DNA from: Candidatus Kouleothrix ribensis
Lineage (GTDB): Bacteria > Chloroflexota > Chloroflexia > Chloroflexales > Roseiflexaceae
Reading direction: 5' to 3'
Assembly (NCBI GenBank): GCA_016722075.1
Contig: JADKGW010000002.1
Span: 1,116,001-1,180,000 of the forward strand
DNA length: 64,000 bases
The notes under the pieces were generated by a model. The model was not told where the DNA came from and ran no database searches. It saw nothing but the letters and a program-made list of their open reading frames with translations. Positions within the stretch are counted from its first letter, which is position 1. Every line of letters begins with the position of its first letter. Positions 36,315 through 44,900 of the stretch are shown in pieces. The translations under genes and the position numbers were made by a program.

Positions 36315-36341
36315 GACGATTTGAGCCACGCGGTTGTGACA
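36315..36341 (-). promoter_or_regulatory. ECF41-type promoter
   Basis: On the minus strand TGTCACA (36341-36335) and CGTC (36318-36315) are 16 bases apart, exactly the published ECF41 consensus. The predicted start, near 36308, leaves a leader of about 55 bases to the oxidoreductase ATG. It lies between the sigma gene's end (36406) and its target. Confidence 0.85.
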
Positions 36342-36405
36342 GTGATCGAGGAAATCGGCAGAGGCTGATGCGGGAAATTCTGCCCACGCTGGGCTGTGGC
36401 CGGCG

Positions 36406-37272
36406 CTACCCGCGGAGCTGCCGGCGCAGGTAGGCCAGCTTATCGGGGTTAAGCACCGTGTGCAGCGCCTGAATGCGCCCGTCGGCGAGCGTGAGCGTGG
36501 TGGAGTACAAGAGCACGTCGCCAACGAACAGCAGTAGCGCGGGCGCGCCATTCACAAGCGCTGATGCGAAGGAGAGGCCGGCCGGGGCCTTGCCGAGCAG
36601 GCCGGCCAGGAAGCGCAGTACCTTCTCACGACCGTACACCGGCTGCAGCGCCGACGTAGCCTTGCCGCCGCCGTCGGACCAGGCGACCACGTCGCCGGCC
36701 AGCACATCGGTGAGCGCGGCCATATCACCGCGCTGGCACGCCTGGATGAAGCGATCGACCAGCCGGCGCTGTTCGGCCGGCGATGGCTCGAAGCGCGGGC
36801 GGCGCTCGGCCACGTGTGCCTGGGCACGGTGGAAGATCTGGCGGCAGTTCGCGCTGCTCAGGCCGAGCATCGAGCCGATCTCGTCGTAGCTGTACTCGAA
36901 CACCTCGCGCAGCAGGAACACCGCGCGCTCGTGCGGGTTGAGCGACTCGAGCAGCACCAGGAACGCCGTCGCAAGCGTCTCGCGCCGCTCGACCGCAGCC
37001 AGCTCGGGGTCGGCGTCGGCCGTCAGCAGCGGCTCGGGTAGCCACGGCCCGATGTACTGCTCGCGCTGCGCCCGCGCCGACTTGAGGTAGTCGAGGCTCA
37101 GCCGCGTGACGATCGTGCTCAGGTAGGCCTTAGCCGAGCGGATCTCGGCCGGCGCGGCCGCGCGGTAGCGCAGGTAGCTCTCCTGCACAATGTCTTCGGC
37201 CTCGCTGGCGCTGCCGGTCATACGGTAGGCGATCGAGAACAGCAGCGGGCGGTGAGTGGTGAAGTCTTCCAT
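36406..37272 (-). CDS. ECF41-family sigma factor with SnoaL-like C-terminal domain
   Basis: This 288-residue protein has sigma region 2 (about 5-75; EAEDIVQESYLRYR) and region 4 (about 105-160; YSYDEIGSMLGLSSANCRQI), plus a C-terminal NTF2/SnoaL-like domain (about 165-285). All three ECF41 signature motifs are present: WLPEP (77-81), DGGGK (200-204) and NPDKL (275-279). In this group the C-terminal domain replaces a classical anti-sigma factor and modulates activity. It follows proA on the same strand after a long hairpin. Its target promoter lies at 36315-36341. Confidence 0.93.
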   Translation of the reverse strand: MEDFTTHRPLLFSIAYRMTGSASEAEDIVQESYLRYRAAAPAEIRSAKAYLSTIVTRLSLDYLKSARAQREQYIGPWLPEPLLTADADPELAAVERRETLATAFLVLLESLNPHERAVFLLREVFEYSYDEIGSMLGLSSANCRQIFHRAQAHVAERRPRFEPSPAEQRRLVDRFIQACQRGDMAALTDVLAGDVVAWSDGGGKATSALQPVYGREKVLRFLAGLLGKAPAGLSFASALVNGAPALLLFVGDVLLYSTTLTLADGRIQALHTVLNPDKLAYLRRQLRG

Positions 37273-37279
37273 TGAAGTT

Positions 37280-37346
37280 TTGAGTGTTGAGTGTTGAGTG
37301 TTGAATTATCGAGAGGGTAATTCAACACTCAACACTCAACACTTAA
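37280..37346. repeat. Long hairpin built from GAGTGTT repeats between proA and sigma gene
   Basis: Three and a half copies of a TTGAGTG-type unit (37280-37308) pair with their inverted counterpart (37318-37346), giving a 29-bp stem with one mismatch and a nine-base loop. It ends eight bases before the sigma gene ATG, so it would hide the ribosome site of that transcript and may limit read-through from proA. Confidence 0.68.
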
Positions 37347-37357
37347 CACTCGGCCCG

Positions 37358-38623
37358 CTAGGGCCGCACGTGGCCATCACCCTCGACCACCCACTTGTAG
37401 CTGGTCAGCTCGCGCAGCGCCATGGGGCCGCGCACGTGCAGCTTCTGAGTGCTGACCGCAATTTCGGCGCCCAGGCCGAGCTGGCCGCCGTCGTTGAAGC
37501 GCGTCGAGGCATTCACGAACACGGCAGCCGAGTCAACCGTAGCGATGAACTGGTCGGCGGCGGCACGATCCTCGGTGATGATCGCGTCGGAGTGGTTGCC
37601 GAAGCGCGCGATGTGGTCGAGCGCCTGGTCGAGCCCTTCGACCACGCGTATCGAGAGGATCAGCGCCATGAACTCGGTGCCGTAGTCGCTGGCCTGCGCC
37701 GGCACGACCCGCTGGCCGGCCAGGCCGGCGTCGCGCAATATCGCCAGCGACTCCTCGTCGGCGCGCAGCTCGACGCCCTGGGCCAGCAGGTCGCGCGCGA
37801 TCAACGGCAGCGCCTGCGCCGCTACGGCGCGGTGGATCAGCACAGTATCGAGCGCGTTACACACGCTGGGGCGCTGCACCTTGGCGTTGCGCACGATCGG
37901 CACAACCTGCTCCAGGTCGGCGGCCTGGTCGACATACACATGGCACACGCCGATGCCGCCGGTAATCACCGGGATGGTGGCCTTCTCGCGGCAGAACGCA
38001 TGCAGCGCTGCGCCGCCGCGTGGGATGATCACATCGACATAGGCATCGAGCCGCAGCAGCTGCTCGACCAGCGCGCGATCGGGGTCATCGATCACCTGGA
38101 TGGCGTCGGCGGGCAGCCCGGCCAGCGCAAGCGCGTCGCGCAGAATGGCGGTGAGCGCCGCGCACGAGCTGGTGATCTCTTTGCCGCCGCGCAGGATCGC
38201 GGCGTTGCCCGATTTCAGGCATAGCGCCGCGATATCGACGGTGACGTTCGGGCGGGCCTCGTAGATCACGCCCACGACGCCCAGCGGCACGCGCCGGCGG
38301 TGGACGCGCAGCCCATTCGGCAGCACGGCCTGATCGAACTGCTCGCCGACCGGGTCGGGCAGCCGTGCGACGCTGCGCGTGTCGGCGGCAATCGCCTCGA
38401 GCCGGGCCGGTGTCAGCAGCATGCGGTCGAGCAGCGACTCGGCCATGCCAGCGGCGCGCCCGCGTTGCAGATCGAGCGCGTTGGCCGCCAGCACCTCGGC
38501 GGCGCGCGCAGTCAGCGCGGCGGCGATCGCCTCGAGCGCGGCATTCTTCTGCGCGGTTGGCGCCAGCGCCAGTGTGCGTGCGGCGCGGCGGGCGCGCTGG
38601 CCCATTGCGGTAAGGTCAGGCAT
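37358..38623 (-). CDS. proA: Gamma-glutamyl phosphate reductase
   Basis: This 421-residue NADPH enzyme performs the second step of proline synthesis, reducing glutamyl phosphate to glutamate semialdehyde. The catalytic cysteine sits in QRPSVCNALDTVLIH. PLGVVGVIYEARPNVTVD is the N-terminal signature and RFNDGGQLGLGAEIAVST the C-terminal one. The start at 38623 is chosen because AGGAG lies six bases upstream. It follows proB after a tandem-repeat gap. No proC is in the window. Confidence 0.95.
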   Translation of the reverse strand: MPDLTAMGQRARRAARTLALAPTAQKNAALEAIAAALTARAAEVLAANALDLQRGRAAGMAESLLDRMLLTPARLEAIAADTRSVARLPDPVGEQFDQAVLPNGLRVHRRRVPLGVVGVIYEARPNVTVDIAALCLKSGNAAILRGGKEITSSCAALTAILRDALALAGLPADAIQVIDDPDRALVEQLLRLDAYVDVIIPRGGAALHAFCREKATIPVITGGIGVCHVYVDQAADLEQVVPIVRNAKVQRPSVCNALDTVLIHRAVAAQALPLIARDLLAQGVELRADEESLAILRDAGLAGQRVVPAQASDYGTEFMALILSIRVVEGLDQALDHIARFGNHSDAIITEDRAAADQFIATVDSAAVFVNASTRFNDGGQLGLGAEIAVSTQKLHVRGPMALRELTSYKWVVEGDGHVRP

Positions 38624-38637
38624 ATCCGCTCCTAGTT

Positions 38638-38685
38638 GCAAGTTCGCAGGTTCGCAAGTTCGCAGGTTCGCAGGTTCGCAGGTTC
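38638..38685. repeat. Tandem GCAGGTTC repeat between proB and proA
   Basis: Six 8-base units, two of them GCAAGTTC and four GCAGGTTC, run head to tail, then a broken seventh. They end 15 bases from the proA ATG. The same word family occurs singly at 25573, 32799 and 61060-61100, in different orientations. Confidence 0.72.
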
Positions 38686-38738
38686 GCAGTTGTCAACCTA
38701 TCAACCTGTAACCAACCTGCATCCAGCGCCCTGCCGGC

Positions 38739-39866
38739 CTACAGCAGCACCATATCGTCGCGATGAACCACCTCGGGGCCATAGTCGTAGCCGAGCGTCT
38801 CGGCGATCTGAGCCGAGCGCAGCCCCTTGATCAGCCGCACGTCGCGCGCGCTATACTGCGCCAGGCCACGGGCGATCTCGCTGCCGGTGCCATTGTAGAT
38901 CCGGATGGTCTGCCCACGCTCGAAATCACCCTCGATGCCAATCACCCCGGCCGGCAGCAGGCTTTTGCCGCCGGTAGTGAGCGCTTGAGCCGCGCCGGTA
39001 TCGGCGATCACCCGGCTGTGGCGCGCCGTCTCGGCCAGCACCCAGCGCTTGCGGCTCTCGAGCTGCGTCGTGATCGCCGGGAAGTGCGTGCCAAGTGGTT
39101 CGCCCGCCAGCACGCGCAAAATCACGTCGGGCGTCGCGCCGCTCGTGATCGTCACCGCCGTGCCGCTATGGGTAGCCAGGTCGGCCGCGTGGATCTTGGT
39201 GAGCATGCCGCCGGTGCCGCGGGTATTGCTGCCGCCGGCCAGCGCGTAGATCGCGTCGTCGATCGCGCGCACCTCGGGGATGAGCCGGGCGCTCGGGTCG
39301 CGGCGCGGGTCGGCCGAATAGAGCCCGTCGATGTCGCTCAGGATCAGCAGCAGATCGGCGTCGACCAGGTTGGCCACCAGCGCCGAGAGCGTGTCGTTGT
39401 CGCCCAGGCGGATCTCATCGACCGCTACCACGTCGTTCTCATTGATGATCGGCAGCACGCCGTGGAGCAGGCAAGCCAGCAGCGTGTTGCGCGCGTTCAG
39501 GTAGCGGTGGCGGTCGCGCAGATCCTCGCGTGTCAGCAGCGTTTGCGCCACCGGGACGCCGTACAGGTCGAAGATCTGCTCGTAGATGTGCATCAGCCGG
39601 CTCTGGCCCACGGCGGCCAACAGCTGCTTGAACGGCAGGTCTTTGCGGCGTGGCGGGAACTGGAGCCGCTCGCGACCAGCCGCCACCGCGCCCGAGCTCA
39701 CCAGCACCACCTCGACCCCGCGTGTGCGCGCGTCGGTGATCTGGCGGATGAGCTCGACCATGCGCGGGCGGTGCAGGTGATCGGTTCCGGCGGTGAGCAC
39801 GTTCGTGCCGAGCTTGACGACGATGCGACGAAGCGATGAGTTAGATAAAGTAGAAAGTGTGTTCAT
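38739..39866 (-). CDS. proB: Glutamate 5-kinase with PUA domain
   Basis: This 375-residue enzyme catalyses the first step of proline synthesis, glutamate phosphorylation. The kinase domain has RRIVVKLGTNVLTAG, VVLVSSGAVAAGRERL, INENDVVAVDEIRLGDNDTL and GTGGMLTKIHAA. A C-terminal PUA domain (about 280-370, including KSLLPAGVIGIEGDFERGQT) makes it the long form seen in E. coli. ATG at 39866 is preferred over 39917 because the region between is repeat sequence. It is upstream of proA in a proBA unit. Confidence 0.94.
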   Translation of the reverse strand: MNTLSTLSNSSLRRIVVKLGTNVLTAGTDHLHRPRMVELIRQITDARTRGVEVVLVSSGAVAAGRERLQFPPRRKDLPFKQLLAAVGQSRLMHIYEQIFDLYGVPVAQTLLTREDLRDRHRYLNARNTLLACLLHGVLPIINENDVVAVDEIRLGDNDTLSALVANLVDADLLLILSDIDGLYSADPRRDPSARLIPEVRAIDDAIYALAGGSNTRGTGGMLTKIHAADLATHSGTAVTITSGATPDVILRVLAGEPLGTHFPAITTQLESRKRWVLAETARHSRVIADTGAAQALTTGGKSLLPAGVIGIEGDFERGQTIRIYNGTGSEIARGLAQYSARDVRLIKGLRSAQIAETLGYDYGPEVVHRDDMVLL

Positions 39867-39871
39867 AAACA

Positions 39872-39946
39872 ACAAGATGACAAGATAACAAGATGACACG
39901 GTGCGAGCGATACTCACCCTGTCACCCTGTCATCTTGTCATCTTGT
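39872..39946. repeat. Long hairpin of CAAGATGA-type repeats upstream of proB
   Basis: A left arm made of three ACAAGATGA-like units (39872-39903) pairs with CACCCTGTCACCCTGTCATC and its continuation (39915-39946), matching 28 of 32 positions, with an 11-base loop. It lies within six bases of the proB ATG, so translation initiation may depend on its melting. Confidence 0.62.
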
Positions 39947-39953
39947 CACAAAA

Positions 39954-40649
39954 CTACGGAACTAGCCGGTAGCCCACACCCCACTCTGTCAGCAGGAGCT
40001 TGGGGTCGCGCGGGTCGAGCTCGATCTTGCGGCGCAGATGCCAGATATACACCTTCAGGTAATCGTTGTCTTTGGTATACTCCTGGCCCCACACGCCGCG
40101 CAGCAGCACCTCGTGCTCCATCACGGTGCCGGCGTTTTCGGCCAGCAGCACCAGCAGGTCGTACTCGGTCGGCGTCAGGTCGACCGGCTCGTTGCGCACG
40201 CGTACCTCGCGCTTCTGCTTATTGATCTGAATCTCGTCGCTGCCAGCCACGATCGGCCGGTTGGGCGAAGGCACGCGGCGCAGCAGCGCCCGCACACGCG
40301 CCATCAGCTCGTCCATATTGAACGGTTTGCCCAGATAATCGTCGGCGCCGCTGTCGAGGCCGGTGACGATATCCTGGCTCTGGACGCGCGCCGTCAGCAT
40401 GAGCACCGGCACCTGTGAGAACTCACGCAGCTTCTTACAGGCTTCCCAGCCGTCCATCTCGGGCATCATGACATCCATGATCACCAGATCCGGCTGCTCT
40501 TCGCGTACCATCGTCAGGCTCTGGGTGCCGCTCTCGGCCTGAAATACCGCAAAGCCCTCGTGCTCGAGATTGATACGCACCAGCTCGCGCAGGCCAGATT
40601 CGTCATCTACAATCAGAACTCTTCGTTGCTGCATGGATTCCTCGCTCAC
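39954..40649 (-). CDS. OmpR/PhoB-family response regulator
   Basis: This 231-residue regulator has a receiver domain (LIVDDESG, phospho-acceptor in LVIMDVMMPEMDGW, Lys in DYLGKPF) and a winged-helix DNA-binding domain (about 135-228; VDLTPTEYDLLVLLAENAGT, YIWHLRRKIELDPRDP). No histidine kinase is adjacent; the GAF/PAS kinase at 5456 is far away and only a possible partner. It is three bases after the J-domain/thioredoxin gene, so both are one transcript. Confidence 0.93.
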   Translation of the reverse strand: MSEESMQQRRVLIVDDESGLRELVRINLEHEGFAVFQAESGTQSLTMVREEQPDLVIMDVMMPEMDGWEACKKLREFSQVPVLMLTARVQSQDIVTGLDSGADDYLGKPFNMDELMARVRALLRRVPSPNRPIVAGSDEIQINKQKREVRVRNEPVDLTPTEYDLLVLLAENAGTVMEHEVLLRGVWGQEYTKDNDYLKVYIWHLRRKIELDPRDPKLLLTEWGVGYRLVP

Positions 40650-40652
40650 CTG

Positions 40653-41483
40653 TCAGCGCTGTGCTGACGTTTCTTGTTGCAGTTTAGTAAACAGCGCCTC
40701 AACATCCTTCGTTGTCACGGCGCTAAACAGCAGGTACCGAATATTTCCTGCCCGATCGATCATCACGCTGGTCGGCAAGACATACACCTGGTAGTCGCGA
40801 TCGACCTGGCTATCGTGATCGAGTGCGATCGGGTAGGTCACCTGGTTCGCCGCGATGAACTTGCGAATGTCGGCCTCGCCATCGGCACCGCTGCGCTCGT
40901 TCTGGCGCACGTTCACGCCGATAATCTGCAGGCCCTGGTTGCTCAGTTGCTGGTAGGCCGCCTGTAATGCCGGGGTCTCTTCGCGGCATGGCGCGCAGCC
41001 GGTGTACCAGAAATTCAGCAGCACCACCTTGCCGCGGTAATCGCTCAGCTGCACCTGCGTGCCGTCGAGGCCGGGCAGCGCGAAGCCGGGCGCCGGGCGA
41101 TTGACCTGCGCGGCCGGCGGTAGGCTGGCTGCAGCGCGCTGATCGGCCAGCAGCCAGACGATCGCGATCACCAGCAGCCCGGCCAGCGCACCGCCGGCGG
41201 CCATGGCGATCTCGCGGCGGCTCAGGCCCACGCGCCGCACCGCCGCTACGCGCCCAGCCGCACCGATGCTGGCGTCGTAGGCCTGCCGGCGCTCGGGGCT
41301 TGCAAGCACCGCGTAGGCCTGCGCAATCGCGCTGCTGCGCGCCTCGGCGATCGTGCGAAATTCAGCGCCCAGCTCGGCCACCCGCGCAGGGCTGTAGCGC
41401 TCGAGCTGGCGCTGGTAGGCCGACTCGATCTCAGCCGCCGTCGCGTGGGCGGGTATGTCGAGTAAACTGTAGTATGTATCCAT
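40653..41483 (-). CDS. Degenerate J-domain, membrane helix and thioredoxin fusion
   Basis: This 276-residue protein combines a DnaJ-like domain (1-73: MDTYYSLLDIPAHATAAEIE, ASPERRQAYD) in which the usual HPD tripeptide is replaced around ERYSPAR, one transmembrane helix (about 92-112) and a ResA/TlpA-type thioredoxin domain (about 127-272) with CAPC at 163-166 in NFWYTGCAPCREETP. The thioredoxin part would lie outside the membrane. ATG at 41483 starts at the J-domain; a longer frame upstream looks non-coding. It is cotranscribed with an OmpR-type regulator. Confidence 0.82.
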   Translation of the reverse strand: MDTYYSLLDIPAHATAAEIESAYQRQLERYSPARVAELGAEFRTIAEARSSAIAQAYAVLASPERRQAYDASIGAAGRVAAVRRVGLSRREIAMAAGGALAGLLVIAIVWLLADQRAAASLPPAAQVNRPAPGFALPGLDGTQVQLSDYRGKVVLLNFWYTGCAPCREETPALQAAYQQLSNQGLQIIGVNVRQNERSGADGEADIRKFIAANQVTYPIALDHDSQVDRDYQVYVLPTSVMIDRAGNIRYLLFSAVTTKDVEALFTKLQQETSAQR

Positions 41484-41958
41484 ATATCTATAGTAAGAAA
41501 CGTAAGCGAAGCCCATTTTAACACATTCGAGTTGGCGTGTGTAGGGGGCATTTTTACTTTTCCGCATCGCCGGGTGTATTCTGCATTAGTCCCGCCTTCC
41601 AAGAGCTCGTTGCCGCCAGCCGTCGGCGGTAGCGCTGGTGGCTGCCGGCCAACCCAGGGCGAGTTTCCGCCGATATGGATCTGTATGCCAAAGCCGGCTG
41701 CGGCCGGCGCGCGGCTGCATCCGGGCATCTGGGCGTGGCTGTTTACGCGCCCTGGCGCTCATGCTATACTAACCGGCATTCGCCGGCCATTGTGGGTAGT
41801 TGAAAGGTATTGATCCTAACGGTGCGCGTCGCGGCGCCTGTACCGCGCGCCGTGCGCACTGCTACGCTGCCGATCAGAACGGGTGAGCCGGCTGCCTGGG
41901 CGCATCGCCCGCCGTGATGCAGCAGGCCCTGTTCTGGCCATGGCTGTAAGGAGCGTTC
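41484..41958. other. 475-base divergent intergenic region
   Basis: It separates the J-domain/thioredoxin gene from the alpha-2-macroglobulin-like gene. TTTACG (41742-41747) and TATACT (41765-41770), 17 bases apart, form a reasonable plus-strand promoter with a leader of about 180 bases. AAGGAG lies before the GTG at 41959. An AT-rich patch (41460-41540) likely contains the minus-strand promoter. No coding frame is recognised. Confidence 0.45.
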
Positions 41959-44900
41959 GTGCGCATCCTGCGCTGGGCTGGTCGCTTCTGGACGGGGGGC
42001 TTGGCTGTAACGGTGGTATTGGCCGGGCTGCTGCTTGGCCTACGCCTGGCGTTGCCGCTGCTCGACACCCCGCCAACCCTGCGTGCGTCCGATCCGGCCG
42101 ATCGCGCCGAGGCCGTGCCGGCGCGCGCCCCGCTAATCTTGTACTTTTCCGGGCCGATGAACCCGGCTAGCGTCGAGGCGGCGCTGGTGATCAGCCCGAC
42201 CGTGCGCTGGTCGCCGATCTGGAGCGACGACCGCGCCACGCTCACGATCTCGCCAACCGAGGCGCTGCAGCCGGCCAGCGACTATCGCCTGACGCTGGGC
42301 ACGCGCGCGCTCAGCCGCAACTTTCGCGCGCTGGCGGCGCCGATCACGCTGGGGTTCCGCACCGCGCCCGCCCCGGCTGTGCTGGCAGTGCAGCCGCCGG
42401 CCGGCGCTGCCGCTGTGCCGCTCGATAGCCCGATCAGTATCACGTTCAGCCGCGCGATTGTGCCGGCCGCCACGCTAATGCAGGCGCGCGAGCTGCCCGA
42501 GCTGCGCTTCGACCCGCCGCTGGCCGGGTATGCGACATGGCTTGATCCGGCCACGGTACTGTTCCGCCCGGCTGCGCCGCTACGGCCGGCTACCCGCTAC
42601 CGCGCAACACTCGCATCAACCCTTGCCGATGCGAATGGCGCGCAGCTGCGCGACGATTACGAGTGGAGCTTCAGCACGCCGGCCCCGCAGGTGCTCGCCA
42701 CCACGCCGGCCGATGGCGCGCGGCTGGTTCCACCCCGCGCCACCCTGGCGCTGACGGTCTCGCTGCCGCTGGCGCTCGAGTCGCTACGCGCCACGCTGGT
42801 GTTCTCGCCGGCGATTGCGGGCGACCTGGCGGCGACGACGTTGCCAGACGGCCGGCAGCTGATCACGCTGGCGCCGGCCGGCCAGCTGCTGGCAGGCACC
42901 ACCTACACCGCTACGCTGCCGGCCGGCGTCGCGCCGGCCGAGGGCACTCTGCCGCTGGTTCAGCCTGTGCGCTGGAGCTTTACAACCGCCCCACAGCCCG
43001 GCCTGACGGCACGCTTCCCCGGCGAGGGCCAGACATTGCCGCGCGATCAGGAGATCCGGCTGGTGTTCAACACGCCCATGGATCGTGCCGCCATCCAGGC
43101 CGCGCTGCGGCTCGTCCCGCCAGCCACCGGCCTGCGCGTCACTACCGGCGACGCGGAAGTGCGCATTCGGGCCGACCTGAGCGCGGCCACCGTGTATACG
43201 CTGACCGTACCGGCTGAACTGCCCGACCGCAACGGCATCCCGCTGGGCCAGGCCTACCAGATGCGCTTCCTGACCGCGCCGGCCGGCCCGGCGCTGGCGC
43301 TGCCCGAGGTGCCGGCACACCTGGCCCAGGCTCTGCCCAGCCAGCCGGCCGATCTGCTGCTGCAACGCACCAACCTCTCAGCGCTCGAGCTCGATCTGTA
43401 CGCGCTCGACGAAGCGGTGCTGGTACGCGCGCTGGGCTTTCACGAGGCCGACTGGGCCGGATTCCAGCCCGAGCGCTATGGCCAGGTGCGCCTGCGGGCC
43501 TGGCGCGTGCCGCTGACCGACCCGCTGAATGCCTCGGTCGAGTCGCGCGTGCCGATAACAGCCGACCAGGGCGCGCCCCTGCCGGCCGGCGCCTACTACC
43601 TGCGCGTGCGCACGCTCGAGGGGCCACGCGCCGATCTGCTACTGCTGGTGTCGCGCACACGCCTGACCATGCAGGCGCGCGAAGGCGATACCGGCGCGGG
43701 CGCGGCGCTGGTGTGGGCCACCGATGTGATCAGCGGCACGCCGCTGGCCGAGTTGCCAATCGCGCTATACCAGGGCGGCGCGCTGGTGCAGCAGGCCCGC
43801 ACCGACCAGCAGGGCATCGCGCGATTCAGCGGCCTCGGCCGGGCTGCCTCCGGCGTGGTAGCGCTGGCCGGCGGCCCGCAGGTGGGCGTGATCAGCGGCG
43901 AGCGCGGCTACAGCGGCTCATCCGGAGGGCTGTTCCTCGTTACCGACAGCACGAGCTACTACCCTGGCGAACCAGTGCGCATAGCCGGGTTTGCGCGTGC
44001 CGAGCCGGGCGCTGCCCCTCCCAGCGTTAGCGTGGCCATCCGCAGCCTGCGGCTCGACGAGCGGATCTACCAGGCGATCGTGCAGCCTGGCCCAACCGGC
44101 GTGCTCAGCGCGACGGTGCGGCTGCCGCCGGGCACGCCGCCCGGCACGTATAGCCTGAGCGCCAGCGCTGGTGATGCTACCGTGCAGGCAATCTTCACGA
44201 TCGAGCCGCCCGACAGCACGCCGCTGCAGCTCGCCATTCAGGCGCCCACGACCCTGGCTGGCGGCGACGATGTGCCGCTGGCGGTCGAACTGCGTACGCC
44301 CGAGGGCCTGCCAGTAGCCGGCGCGGCGATCTCGTGGACCCTGACCGCCGAGCGTGAGCCGTTCGCAGCCGGCGCTGGCTTTACTTTTGGCGACGACGAG
44401 CGCGTCCAGGCGCCGATCGAACAGCGTGCCGGGGTGTCGTATTCCGATCCGGCCGGGCGCTTCGCACTCCTGATCACCGACCTCGATATTGCCGATGCGC
44501 CAATGCGCTACCGCTTCACTGCGCGCGCGCGCACCCCCGATGGTGCCGGCGCATATGGCATGCGCGAGTTCCGCATCGCGCCGGCATCGCGCTCGGCCGG
44601 GGTGCGGCTCGCCAGCCGGATCTTCGCGATCGGGCGCCCCGGCACGATTGAGCTGCTGGCGCTCGACGCCAGCGGGCAGCCAGCGCCCCGCGCCAACCTG
44701 CGGGTCGAGGTGTACCGGCGCACGTGGGAGCGCGCCGATAGCACGGCGGCCGGCCCGGCCGGCGTGCGCTGGCTGCCGCGCGATCAGATCGCGTTTAGCC
44801 GCAGTGCCGTCAGCGGCGGCGATGGGCGGGTGGTGCTTTCGCTGGCCCTTGCGAGTGGTGGCGCGTACCGGCTGCGCATCAGCACGCCCGAAAGCGCCGA

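Noticed and set aside
37280..39946. Repeats near proA and proB as a CRISPR array
   Set aside because: Units are 7-10 bases, contiguous and without spacers; no cas genes are present.
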